64,000 nucleotides of DNA from Methanolobus halotolerans (GTDB lineage Archaea; Halobacteriota; Methanosarcinia; Methanosarcinales; Methanosarcinaceae): assembly GCF_004745425.1 (NCBI RefSeq), contig NZ_PGGK01000001.1, positions 265,634 to 329,633 of the forward strand, read 5' to 3'. Each line of letters opens with the position of its first letter. Positions within the stretch are counted from its first letter, which is position 1. The position numbers were made by a program, and so were the translations under genes. A model generated the notes under the pieces. The model saw only the letters and a program-made list of their open reading frames with translations, ran no database searches and was not told where the DNA came from. Shown here one piece after another: positions 46,129-55,624 of this stretch.

Positions 46129-47619
46129 TTATGACCTATTTTTTTCATATATGTAATTTTTATATTTAGATATTCTATTTTTCAAATTGGTATTAATTGT
46201 TTTATTAAAATCTTGGTTAAACGCGTATATAATAATTATATATAAGATTATTCCAATTATTATAGAGCTTATTAGCATATTTATGTTACTCTCAAAGAAC
46301 TTTGGGTATATCCAATGTTTGTATAAAATTATGCTAATACACATTAATAAAGATGCAAACAATGATGTTTTTACATCTGTAAAATATTCTATCCACTTTA
46401 ATTGTAAAATCAAATTAACAGTGGACTGTGTAATAAGTAAATAGAATAAAGAAAGAGATGCTACTGTGGTTGCTACACCAAGAATTCCATAAAAGGAGCC
46501 TATGTATATTATTGGAAATGATATAACGACTTTCAACAAATTCAGTTTTAACTCTGTTTCTGGAGATCCCTGTGCATAAAACACGGACCTTGATGTACGC
46601 GATATTGATTCAAGAAGCCCATGTATACACAATATTTGCAATGGTACGATTGCAGGAGTCCACTTATTACCATAGACTTGTATTATTAGTTCAGGAGCGA
46701 CGACAGCAAGACCCATAAGGGATGGTATTGTTATTAATGATAGAGAATACACCAATTTCCTGTACCCTTTTCTAAATCGTACAATATCATCTTGTAAAAG
46801 AGAAAATGCAGGAAACACTACTCTTGTGATTACGGGAACTATTTTTGTCGCAGGGAAAACAGCTAAGGTATATGCTAGGGTGTAATATCCAAGCAGTTCT
46901 GCACCTAGAACACGTCCAATTATAATATAATCTATATTCTCTCTAAAGTATTTCAGTATATTACCCCCTGTTACATATATACTAAAACCAAAAAGCTCAT
47001 TGAATTTCGTTTTGTTGAATTTAAAAGCCGGTTTCCAAGGGTACATTAGTAATGTTAGCAAAACAACAATTAAGTCATTCAATAAGTTCTTAGCAACAAG
47101 ACTCCATAAACCAAATCCGGATATTGCAAGATACACAGCAAATGTTCCTGAAATAAGAGAACCCGAGATTTCAGTAATTGACACCAATCTAAAGTTTAAA
47201 TTCTTGGCAAGTAAAGATCGATGCACAATTGTAACTGATGATATAAGAAAACTGAGTGATGCAACTTTTATAATTAACTCGACTAAGTCGGTTTTAAAAA
47301 AATCTGCGACATAAGGAGATAGTAAAAAAGTTCCTGCATATAACACGATCCCCGTAGATATACTTGTCCAGAAGGCTGTATGAAGATGCGAATCATCTAA
47401 ATCTTTTTTTTGAATAAGTGCTGTTGTCAATCCACTTTCATTAATAATAGACACGAGTCCGATGATTATTAATGACATTCCTACAATGCCAAAATCTTCT
47501 GGTAATAATAATCTAGCAAGTATTGCGGTAATAATTAAATTAAATAAATGCGTTAGAGATTTTGAGTTAATAGACCAAAAAAGACCATTAATAGTCTTTT
47601 TTTTGATATTTATATCCAT
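46129..47619 (-). CDS. Oligosaccharide flippase (lipopolysaccharide exporter type)
   Basis: 496 residues, about 14 membrane helices. Starts KKKTINGLFWSINSKSLTHL and has ARLLLPEDFGIVGMSLIIIG and IIGRVLGAELLGYYTLAY, typical of WzxC/colanic-acid-type exporters in the MOP superfamily. It differs from the flippase at 38651 and may export a second glycan. Strongly AT-rich. Confidence 0.9.
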   Translation of the reverse strand: MDINIKKKTINGLFWSINSKSLTHLFNLIITAILARLLLPEDFGIVGMSLIIIGLVSIINESGLTTALIQKKDLDDSHLHTAFWTSISTGIVLYAGTFLLSPYVADFFKTDLVELIIKVASLSFLISSVTIVHRSLLAKNLNFRLVSITEISGSLISGTFAVYLAISGFGLWSLVAKNLLNDLIVVLLTLLMYPWKPAFKFNKTKFNELFGFSIYVTGGNILKYFRENIDYIIIGRVLGAELLGYYTLAYTLAVFPATKIVPVITRVVFPAFSLLQDDIVRFRKGYRKLVYSLSLITIPSLMGLAVVAPELIIQVYGNKWTPAIVPLQILCIHGLLESISRTSRSVFYAQGSPETELKLNLLKVVISFPIIYIGSFYGILGVATTVASLSLFYLLITQSTVNLILQLKWIEYFTDVKTSLFASLLMCISIILYKHWIYPKFFESNINMLISSIIIGIILYIIIIYAFNQDFNKTINTNLKNRISKYKNYIYEKNRS

Positions 47620-47676
47620 TTTGTTTTACCTAATGGGCTGTTATTAATTAAACTTATTCAATTATTGTAATTCTTC

Positions 47677-47803
47677 GGCTTTGTAGAAATTTTCGATATT
47701 CAAATAGTCAATCAGATTTGCAATGTTTAAGGTGTATTGCACAAAATTGATAATAATTGCTTTTTATCCTTTTAATGTCGATTTTGATAGGTTTTCTACA
47801 GAG
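47677..47803. mobile_element. MITE-like remnant with IS5-type ends
   Basis: About 127 bp without an open frame, bounded by inverted ends: GGCTTTGTAGAAA (47677-47689) and TTTTCTACAGAG (47792-47803). The arm CTCTGTAGAAA also forms the left end of the IS5-type element at 63222. It looks like a non-coding derivative mobilised by that transposase, or a solo remnant. No clear target duplication is visible. Confidence 0.5.
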
Positions 47804-47822
47804 TTGAATTTAAGATTTTGGT

Positions 47823-49004
47823 TTATTCGATTTTCTTATATTTTTTTCTACTGTTAAATACAAATTTGGGTATTAAAAAAAGAACATTTATAACAGCTTT
47901 TTGCTTTTTAGAAAATGGATATTCTCTTTCTTTTGCAAACTCAATTATTTCCTTATTGAAAGGATCTATTTTACTTTTAAGGATAGTTCGATAAATATAC
48001 TTATCACGGTTTATTTTATATTTTTTAATATCAAATACTCTTTCGTATTCTTCCAGTTTCCCTAGTATATCTAGAGTTAAAAGCGTTCTTCGACACTTAA
48101 AGCAGACGGAACAGTTGGTTGTACTCACTTCGTCAGTACATACATTTAGATACCTTTTACTAGGTTCATATGCAGTAATTAGTTCTGTTTTCTTTGTCCT
48201 AGTATATTGAGGACCACTTAGAATAAATTCAAGCGTTTCAGTTGAAAGCAAATTTACAGATATTGAATCAACTGAAGATATATTTCCTTCTTTGCTGACC
48301 TTAAAATCTTCATAAGTTGTACTTGAAGCGTAATAATATTTTGAAAATAATCTTTGTAGTAGTAAGATACTCGATATATTTCTTATTGTATGTGTGATTT
48401 CAAAATCCATCATTAAAATATCACTTAAATTTGAATCTATTTTTAAGAAATCGATATTAATCTCGTCTGCATACTGCTTCAAAAGAATGTAACGTTTTTC
48501 AAACAATATCTTTGCTTTTGCTGAGTTCAAATCTCCGTGAGATCCAACATTGTTGAAAGTAAAATGTGTGATTTTGTAATTCTTGGGAACATTCTCTTTA
48601 AAAATATGTTCATAGATGGTACAAAAGGAATCAATTCCGCCTGAAAAACCTGTTCCAACGTAATTAAAACATGGGTATGAAGTTCCATCATCGAGTTTAT
48701 CTGGTAGGATTTCTATTACTTTTAATCCATCGATACACATATTTAATAAACCAATATAGTAGTTTGATAGATTATAATATAGTCGCTCTGAGATTGGCCA
48801 TTTAAGATTTATATTTTCTCCATTTTTCATCGACAATAATAATAATCCTACAACAAAACCATCAATTTTCTCGACAGTTAGGAATCTCGAATATTTTATA
48901 TCAAAAGAATACCATAACTCCATCATATTATTGTTATGCTTAAAGGGAGCTGATATGATAACCTTGTCTTCAAGGTAGGTTACATTGGGTTTATATATCT
49001 CCAT
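47823..49004 (-). CDS. PP-loop ATPase of the QueC/asparagine-synthase type
   Basis: 393 residues. An N-terminal domain of about 110 residues precedes the PP-loop FSGGIDSFCTIYEH (about 120-133), which forms adenylates with ATP. Farther on TTNCSVCFKCRRTLLTLD gives a C-x2-C-x2-C-like zinc cluster as in 7-cyano-7-deazaguanine synthase. It is too long for QueC and stands alone among polysaccharide genes, so its substrate is probably a carboxylate on a surface sugar or peptide. No assigned function that I know. Confidence 0.65.
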   Translation of the reverse strand: MEIYKPNVTYLEDKVIISAPFKHNNNMMELWYSFDIKYSRFLTVEKIDGFVVGLLLLSMKNGENINLKWPISERLYYNLSNYYIGLLNMCIDGLKVIEILPDKLDDGTSYPCFNYVGTGFSGGIDSFCTIYEHIFKENVPKNYKITHFTFNNVGSHGDLNSAKAKILFEKRYILLKQYADEINIDFLKIDSNLSDILMMDFEITHTIRNISSILLLQRLFSKYYYASSTTYEDFKVSKEGNISSVDSISVNLLSTETLEFILSGPQYTRTKKTELITAYEPSKRYLNVCTDEVSTTNCSVCFKCRRTLLTLDILGKLEEYERVFDIKKYKINRDKYIYRTILKSKIDPFNKEIIEFAKEREYPFSKKQKAVINVLFLIPKFVFNSRKKYKKIE

Positions 49005-49084
49005 TATATCGCCAGATTTGATAATTTTCCTTATTATAGTCTTTAACTCAATAAATCACACTTTTAATTTGTGCAATGAATATT

Positions 49085-49957
49085 TCTATCTATTTCTTTG
49101 TAAATGATAATGAGTTCTCCTCTTTCATAAATTCATTTTTGATAACTTCCCTCAAATGTTCTTTTGATCTGGCGAATTTGGCTGAAATTTCTCTTTTAAT
49201 TGTTTTCTAGGTGAATTCTACAGATTCAGGTCTGGTGAATAAGGTGGCAGGAACACAAGCCTTATTTTTAATTCTCTGGCTTTACTTATAGTTTTTTTTT
49301 GCATGATGTGATCTTACATTATACAGAACAAGGATTATTCTTTTTCCTGGATTTTGTTCTACAATGTTTTCCAGGAATTTACACACATCTTCTGTTTTTG
49401 AGCTTTCCATGAAATCAATGAGATTGTTATTGTTTATGGAATAAAATGCAAATGCATTTGCTTTGATATAGTCTGTATTTTTTATTATCAAAGGTTTTGT
49501 AAATGATCATAAACGTTGTGTATTTGCCTTTGTTTAGGTGAAGATTCATCCAGGAAACCTATGATATATTGCTTATCTTGACCAATATATTCTGGAACTG
49601 TTTCCGTTAGTTTTTTTAGAATATTTTCAGCGTCTTTAGGTCTTCTGTAGTCAAAAGAATATGGTTTTGAATGATACAGGTCAAAATTGTGGAGTATAAC
49701 TCCTATTTGTTTCTGTAAATATTCTACACCATATTTTTCCTTTATTAATTCCCAAATTTCTCTTGTAGTCCAATAACCTTTATTTTCTAATAGATTTCTT
49801 AAGTCTTTTATTTATTCATCAGTAAGTTTGGATTTCCTACCTCCACCAAACTTGGTATTAAGGCGGCATAGCCGCCTTTATTCCAAGACTCCTGCCAGTA
49901 ATATCCTGTTTTCTTAGTTACTCCTACTTTAATGGCAGTTTCTTCTTTCCTGACCAT
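49085..49957 (-). pseudogene. IS630-type transposase, heavily decayed
   Basis: Fragments of one transposase are spread over three frames. The N-terminal HTH (VRKEETAIKVGVTKKTGYYW) starts at 49957. It is followed after a frame change by NKGYWTTREIWELIKEKYGV and GFLDESSPKQRQ. Then come ENIVEQNPGKRIILVLYNVR, in which the second catalytic aspartate is a tyrosine, and LVFLPPYSPDLNL with a stop where the family has PIE. Several stops and frameshifts make it inactive. It fills most of the 1.2-kb gap between the PP-loop and pyruvyltransferase genes. Confidence 0.75.
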
Positions 49958-50189
49958 AAAGCAATATAAACATTAATACGTGTAATAAATCACGTTGAAG
50001 ACTATAATTGGCATAATTGTAATGCTTTTAACCGCTTCGGTGTTGAATCACTCCCTAAACTTTCTGAGTAAATCCGTTAAAATCTAGATTATTTTTACCT
50101 TAATAAGTGTGGAAAGTAAGAATAAATTACCAATAGTTTGTTTTGTAGTAAAAATATTTTCTTTATTTAAAACTGTTGTTATTAGTTAT

Positions 50190-51131
50190 TTATCCTTCTG
50201 AATGTAAATTGTTCAAACGAACCTCTAATAGATGTTTTTTTTCTTCATCTATAAAAGGACAAGCATTTAAGAGTTTTAACAAATCAATGGTAATAGTGTA
50301 TTCTCTAAAACTCTTATATATTTCTTCCGGAGTAGATTTTTCAGAAATAAATAATGGTTCTTCTAATTCTCTCCCTACAGAAGAAAAGTAGTCATAAAAT
50401 TTGAACCTATCGCCTTGTATTTTATTAGAGAGCTCAATCCATATAGAAGGAATTCTATATGCATCTGCTGCAATGATTCCGTGAAGAGAACTTGATGCAA
50501 TCATTTCACAAGAGCATATTTGGTCAACCACACTGTTTGTATCACTTAAAATATCAATTATTATAATATTTTTGTATACTTCAAGTTTACTTATTCCAGA
50601 ATTTTTTTGATCAACGAAATGAGGAATAATTCCAAGTTTGTATTTATTAGTCTTTTTTGGATTATAAAAAAGCGGATAAAGTAAGGCTGGATCTCCATAG
50701 ATTTCAGGACAGTCGATGCCTTGTTTTAACAATTTTTCTCTCGTAAGAGGTCCTCTTACGGCACATACTGTTACTTTCTTTTTAATAATTGAAGAAGTTG
50801 ATATGAATCCAGAACCCCACACAATAAGATTACTACTGTTATATCTTCCTAGTATACTTCCAATGACAGAGTACACTGGAGTTTCTTTGAAACTATATAT
50901 ATATTCATAATTTATAATTTTTTTACCGGATATTTTGTTTATTATTACTGGATTTAAAGCATCCCCCCAATTTTTACCTCCTTCACCAACCCACCAAGTT
51001 GCAATTAACATATTGTCTTTGTGACATGCATATAAAATAGTATTACTAATTTTAGGTTTTATTTTTTTAAACTTATGACTGATTGATTTAAACGCTTCAA
51101 TTGCTTTTTTGGAATAATTTATTTTCATCAT
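50190..51131 (-). CDS. Polysaccharide pyruvyltransferase family protein
   Basis: 313 residues, GT-B-like fold of the CsaB/WcaK group. Visible are WWVGEGGKNWGDALNPVIIN at the N-terminus, VCAVRGPLTREKLLKQGIDC, IYGDPALLYPLF in the middle, and CEMIASSSLHGIIAADAYRI near residue 215. These enzymes add ketal-linked pyruvate from phosphoenolpyruvate to sugar residues, giving negative charge to the surface glycan. Start is Met1 or Met2. AT-rich. Confidence 0.88.
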   Translation of the reverse strand: MMKINYSKKAIEAFKSISHKFKKIKPKISNTILYACHKDNMLIATWWVGEGGKNWGDALNPVIINKISGKKIINYEYIYSFKETPVYSVIGSILGRYNSSNLIVWGSGFISTSSIIKKKVTVCAVRGPLTREKLLKQGIDCPEIYGDPALLYPLFYNPKKTNKYKLGIIPHFVDQKNSGISKLEVYKNIIIIDILSDTNSVVDQICSCEMIASSSLHGIIAADAYRIPSIWIELSNKIQGDRFKFYDYFSSVGRELEEPLFISEKSTPEEIYKSFREYTITIDLLKLLNACPFIDEEKKHLLEVRLNNLHSEG

Positions 51132-51268
51132 GCACTTTGTATAGATATTAATGTACTTCTATTTATCTTTAGTCAAAATGTTTGATCGTGTATACATCAC
51201 CTTATTTTGGTTAATATATTATATTATTGATCTTATTTATTTTTATTGTAACTAATATTTACTAATCT

Positions 51269-52008
51269 GAAATTGGTAATCAAACATTGTTATATAATAT
51301 GGTAACTTATATTTAAGCATGGATTGCCCCAAGTGCAATAGTTTTAGTAACAAAAGGAATGGTAGAATCAACGGAAGGCAGCGTTATAAATGCCATGATT
51401 GCGGATATAATTATACAGTAGAACTTAAATCAACTGCTTTTCCTCAATCAGTTAAAAGACAAGCTTTACAGCTATATCTTGAAGGATTGGGATTTCGTTC
51501 AATAGGACGTTTTTTAGGGGTTAGCCATGTATCTGTTCAAAAGTGGATAAAGAAATTCGGACCGGAGCTAGAGGATCTAAAAAGCGAAAGTGAGATAGAT
51601 ATTGTTGAATTGGATGAAATGCATACTTATATCGGAACCAAAAAAAAAATAGCTGGATCTGGATTGCTGTTGATAGTACTGGGAAAAGATTCATCAACTG
51701 CTCTTTTGGCAGCAGAGGAACAAAAACAGGACGAAAGCTCTGGAGAAAACTAGGGAAAAAGAAGATCGTGAGAGTTAGGACTGATAACTGAAAAGCATAT
51801 GCAGATTTTCTTCCAGAGAATGTTCACACACGCTCAAAAGCAGAAACATATACGGTTGAAGGATATAAAAGTATATTCAGACACTTTCTGGCAAGACTGA
51901 GAAGAAAAACAAAATGTAACACCAAGAGTCTTGAAATGCTAAAATACTCTGTCCTTCTTTTGATGAAGTATAGGAATATAGAGATAGCTATGCTTAAGTA
52001 ACAATGCC
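51269..52008 (+). mobile_element. IS1-type insertion sequence
   Basis: About 740 bp, flanked by a direct repeat ACTAATCT (51261-51268 and 52009-52016), the size of target duplications made by IS1 elements. CATTGTTA occurs near both ends in opposite orientation (51285-51292, and 52000-52007 as TAACAATG), although the arms are not aligned with the outer limits, so the exact left end is uncertain. Confidence 0.55.
51319..52002 (+). pseudogene. IS1 family transposase, frameshifted
   Basis: The first 140 codons are intact: zinc-ribbon CPKCNSFSNKRNGRINGRQR and CHDCGY, HTH LGFRSIGRFLGVSHVSVQKW, and the start of the DDE domain (DIVELDEMHTYIGTKKK). After about 51735 the frame shifts and an in-frame stop occurs near 51788. 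Then VHTRSKAETYTVEGYKSIFR, HFLARLRRKTKCNTKSLEML complete the C-terminal part up to the TAA at 52000-52002. Not functional unless rescued by frameshifting. Confidence 0.8.
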
Positions 52009-52177
52009 ACTAATCTATAGTATCCTAACATTGAATATAATTTGCAGGTTCTTAAGCTAGAAGCTCTATCAAAGTATATAATTTTATTCGTGTTATATTA
52101 TGTCTTTTATCATTTCAGTATATATAATTTAAACAATCAACATTTCCCGGATATATTTAATATGTAACAATTATTTC

Positions 52178-52207
52178 ATGTACAAGCTTTGAAAGCTTGT
52201 GAACATG
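52178..52207 (+). promoter_or_regulatory. Long hairpin in the leader of the surface-protein gene
   Basis: A perfect 9-1-9 inverted repeat (ACAAGCTTT, G, AAAGCTTGT, 52182-52200) extended by CATGT (52178) pairing with ACATG (52203-52207) across a 2-nt bulge. It lies downstream of a TATA-like ATATATTTAATATG (52151-52164) and 55 bp before the start codon, so it would fold at the 5' end of the mRNA. Confidence 0.45.
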
Positions 52208-52262
52208 TTAATTATATAATTGTGCATATACTAAGATGATTAAGGCTAGTTGAGGTAACATC

Positions 52263-55200
52263 ATGCGCTTTAATTGTAAAAACGTAAAAAGGACTATACT
52301 GTTTTTGACTAGTTTGCTATTGCTATCCACCAGTGTAAATGCAAGTGTTACCTATAACACTTATTATGAACACCTTGCAATTTCAAATGAACCTACTATA
52401 GAAAATCTTACTCAACTGAGAGAAAAAGTTATTGATACCTTCGGTCAAGATTTTGCTGATACTGTAATATATCAAACAACTCCAAAACATTGGTATATAC
52501 ACACTCTTTATGTAACAACTCCTGATACATTTTTTATCAACAATACTGATGCGGAAGAGGTTGTTTTTAAGACTAGTAAAAATGGATGGTCATATAATGG
52601 CTACATTCAGTTTGAAAATGTAACATTAATATCTTCCAATAGTCCTGATAACCCCGGATATGGAACATCATATTACGAAGCACATAATGTTATTTTCACA
52701 AAGTTCAAGAATATTTATTTTGGTTACAAACATGGGCAAAATATATCCGATTTAAGTTTTTCTAATATTACATTAGAAGAAACTATGTATGGACTCAGTT
52801 TCCAAAAAGCTGATAACATTACTGCGCATGATATTATTATAAAAGATGGTGATAGAAAACATGGTGGCGGTTTGCTGTACTGCCAGATGGAAAATTCTCA
52901 TATATACAATGTCCAAGTTATCAATGCAAGCGAAAAGAACTTAGATGTAACTGGGGCCTATGGGGTACAGTTGTCAGGCAATAACAATCTGATACATGAT
53001 GTTTACATAGACTATGTTGCATATAGTGGTACAAGCTTTACGGGTGGTACTAATTTAACTGCCTATAATATAACAATAATAGATGCTGGTCATAATGGAT
53101 TTGAGGTTGAGGTAAATGATTCAAGATTCACAGATATTTTAATTAAAGATACTCATAGACACAATCTGTTTCAAGTTGGAAAAGTGGAAAAAAATGCTAC
53201 TAGAGGTAACAACACATTTGAAAATATCACTAGTATTAATCCCAATATTGGATATGGAGCATGCATAACTGAAGGTAGCTTTGACACCATTATTTCAAAT
53301 TCAACATTTGTAGGCAAAGGTCCTTATATTTCGAATTCAAAGAATATAACTCTTATTAATATCGTGCAAAAGGATGCAATTGGGACCGGCTCTGCAGGTG
53401 TAGGATATCTATCTACAATTGTTTCAGGTACTAGCTTTTCATATTTAGAGGACCTAAAAATAATCGATGGTAAGTTTTCTAATAATAATTGGAAAGATTT
53501 ATGGTTTAATTACGGTGTAAATAAGATAATTAATACGAATTATACTACAGTCCGTTTGGATCGTGATTACTTTTCCACAAATTATTATCTGGATATGATA
53601 ATTCTTGATTCCAATGAGAATCCTGTTCCTGAGTCAATCATCAAAACTAAAAATGAAGTAAGTTCGGTTGCTGGATGTTTAAATGGGCTGGGTAATGATA
53701 TGGCTTCTTTTATAGTTGATTCAAACGGAAGGACATATCTACCACAAGTCAATCGGATTCAGTCTCCTGTACTAACTAGCATGTATAAAGAATTAGGCGC
53801 TGATTATTTGACATTAATCCATGAGGCCACAATCACCACTCTCTCAGGCGACATTGTCACCCTCTCTAACATAACTCCAGATCCCTCTTGGTACCGCGAG
53901 GACCCCAACGTCCCCACCTATACCATCACCGCCATAATTCCAGACGACAGCACCACCGGACCACACATAACAGGCTTTGCACCAAGTGAGCACAATCCCT
54001 TCAATGCAGAAGAGACCAAAAAGTTCAGGGTATGGGCAAATGAAGAACTTACAAACATGAAATGGTATGTCAATGGCAATCTCAGGTCAAGCGGGTCAAT
54101 GGAATATAACTGGGTAGTCGAAGAAGGCTCACATACCATCATGTTCGCAGGTTCCAACTCCGACGGATCAGTCACCCAGTCATGGGAAGTAACAGAGGGT
54201 GTTCAGATTCCTGTGGAAGAACCTGTTGAAGACCCCACCCTCTCCCCCAACGACACCACATTCACCCCTTCCGCAAGCTCCCTTACAGCCGAAGTGGGTA
54301 AATCCACGACCTTCAATATCACTACCGACCAGCTATTCACAAGCCTCAACTGGTATCTTGACGGGGAGCCTGTGGCAAGCGGGACTATGAGCTATACACA
54401 GGAATGGGTTGCACCCGGAACACACTCTATAAGTTTTGAAGGGGATGCCGGGCAGGATCTTATCTCGAACACATGGACAGTGGTCGTGTCTGAGGTGGGG
54501 TCCTCGATCATCAGCATCTCGCCGTCCTCCTCAGTTGTAGCTCCGGGAGATACCTTCTCCCTTGACGTGTACATCGACCCCGGGACACCCCTGTCGGGCT
54601 CGCAGTTCGATCTTCAGTACAGCAGCCTTGCTTCGGTAATTTCTGTACAGGAGGGCGGTCTGTTCTCATCCGGTGGCCTGTCCACCACCTTCTATGAAGG
54701 TGAGGTTGACGAGCTGGCCTCTTTACTAAGTGCTGTGTATTCCGCAATAGTGGATTCCGGGACAATATCAAATCCGGGCTCCATGGCCACAGTGGACATG
54801 GTTGCGGGAAGCAGCACCGGGATGCTTGAGCTGGCGCTCCCGGATGTCTTACTGAGCGACGCGGACTCAGCTCCTGCTCCGTATACGGTCTCAAATGCGA
54901 CGGTACTGGTGGACTCTGCTCCTGTGTTCGATCCGATTTCCGCTGAGCCTGTTACTGAGGGAGATACCATTATGTTCATGGTCAATGCAACAGATCCTGA
55001 CAGTGACCCGCTCACATACTCATGTACATCTTTGCCTGACGGGGCCACCTTCAGCCAGACAACCAAGCTCTTCACCTGGAACACGCAGGAAGGGGATGCA
55101 GGAGAATACAGTGCTGTGTTCGATGTCACGGACGGCTATCTTAACGACTCTGTAACTGTCGGCATGACCGTCGCTCCCGTATCAGTGACTGATATGCACC

Positions 55201-55379
55201 CAAGATGGGATGTAAACGAGGATGGGGTCGTGAACGACCTCGATATGACTCTCGTGAGACATAACTATGGTAACACCTACACCGACAACCTTCCCGGGTG
55301 GGATGTCAACCAGGACGGTATCGTGAACATCCAGGATCTGTCCATGGTTGCAAGCCGCTTCGGGGAAATAATTGAGTGA
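52263..55379 (+). CDS. Secreted beta-helix protein with Ig-like, cohesin-like and dockerin domains
   Basis: 1038 residues. Signal peptide (RTILFLTSLLLLSTSVNASV). Residues about 90-430 form a right-handed parallel beta-helix of the pectate-lyase type, rich in N-x-T/S (NNTDAEEV, NITLEETMYG). Residues 570-745 hold two related Ig-like units, each with a W-Y-x-(N/D)-G core (MKWYVNGNLRSSGS; LNWYLDGEPVASGT). Residues about 750-885 resemble a cohesin (VVAPGDTFSLDVYIDPGTPL). A cadherin/He_PIG-like unit follows (DPDSDPLTYSCTSLPDG), and a dockerin closes the protein with two Ca2+ loops (DVNEDGVVNDLDMTLVRHNY; DVNQDGIVNIQDLSMVASRF). Likely glycan-binding or glycan-cleaving, tied to a surface complex. Confidence 0.85.
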   Translation: MRFNCKNVKRTILFLTSLLLLSTSVNASVTYNTYYEHLAISNEPTIENLTQLREKVIDTFGQDFADTVIYQTTPKHWYIHTLYVTTPDTFFINNTDAEEVVFKTSKNGWSYNGYIQFENVTLISSNSPDNPGYGTSYYEAHNVIFTKFKNIYFGYKHGQNISDLSFSNITLEETMYGLSFQKADNITAHDIIIKDGDRKHGGGLLYCQMENSHIYNVQVINASEKNLDVTGAYGVQLSGNNNLIHDVYIDYVAYSGTSFTGGTNLTAYNITIIDAGHNGFEVEVNDSRFTDILIKDTHRHNLFQVGKVEKNATRGNNTFENITSINPNIGYGACITEGSFDTIISNSTFVGKGPYISNSKNITLINIVQKDAIGTGSAGVGYLSTIVSGTSFSYLEDLKIIDGKFSNNNWKDLWFNYGVNKIINTNYTTVRLDRDYFSTNYYLDMIILDSNENPVPESIIKTKNEVSSVAGCLNGLGNDMASFIVDSNGRTYLPQVNRIQSPVLTSMYKELGADYLTLIHEATITTLSGDIVTLSNITPDPSWYREDPNVPTYTITAIIPDDSTTGPHITGFAPSEHNPFNAEETKKFRVWANEELTNMKWYVNGNLRSSGSMEYNWVVEEGSHTIMFAGSNSDGSVTQSWEVTEGVQIPVEEPVEDPTLSPNDTTFTPSASSLTAEVGKSTTFNITTDQLFTSLNWYLDGEPVASGTMSYTQEWVAPGTHSISFEGDAGQDLISNTWTVVVSEVGSSIISISPSSSVVAPGDTFSLDVYIDPGTPLSGSQFDLQYSSLASVISVQEGGLFSSGGLSTTFYEGEVDELASLLSAVYSAIVDSGTISNPGSMATVDMVAGSSTGMLELALPDVLLSDADSAPAPYTVSNATVLVDSAPVFDPISAEPVTEGDTIMFMVNATDPDSDPLTYSCTSLPDGATFSQTTKLFTWNTQEGDAGEYSAVFDVTDGYLNDSVTVGMTVAPVSVTDMHPRWDVNEDGVVNDLDMTLVRHNYGNTYTDNLPGWDVNQDGIVNIQDLSMVASRFGEIIE

Positions 55380-55405
55380 TACTTTCAGGTATCAATCATC
55401 TTATT

Positions 55406-55624
55406 TCACTCGTAAATGTGCTCTATTGTGATCGGTTGATTAGATAGAACTGCTTCTTTCTCCTTTTGCTCTCTGTTGTAGCGACCAATGAACTCCGCTA
55501 GTGCGATGCTAACAAGATCTGACATACTGCTGAAGTCGCCTGTAGCTACAAGCTCTTCTGCCTGTTTTTTTATATACGGGCTCACAGTTGCGTGAATTGA
55601 TTCTTTCTTGTACTGAATAGCCAT
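55406..55624 (-). CDS. Ribbon-helix-helix repressor-like protein
   Basis: 72 residues. The pattern ESIHATVSPYIKKQAEELVA, then FSSMSDLVSIALAEFIGRYN is a ribbon-helix-helix fold (CopG/NikR/ParD type): one beta strand followed by two helices. The start codon overlaps the edge of a 14-bp palindrome, and operator-like repeats lie in the divergent promoter, so it probably represses itself and the plus-strand viral operon. First gene of the provirus. No toxin gene lies beside it. Confidence 0.75.
   Translation of the reverse strand: MAIQYKKESIHATVSPYIKKQAEELVATGDFSSMSDLVSIALAEFIGRYNREQKEKEAVLSNQPITIEHIYE

Noticed and set aside
54511..55129. Minus-strand open frames of 127 and 145 residues in the surface-protein gene
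   Set aside because: Products of GC-rich coding sequence read backwards; the plus-strand frame has cohesin- and dockerin-like motifs.
55380..55405. Attachment site of the provirus
   Set aside because: The short gap after the dockerin gene is where one might lie, but no tRNA end and no matching direct repeat is visible within the window.
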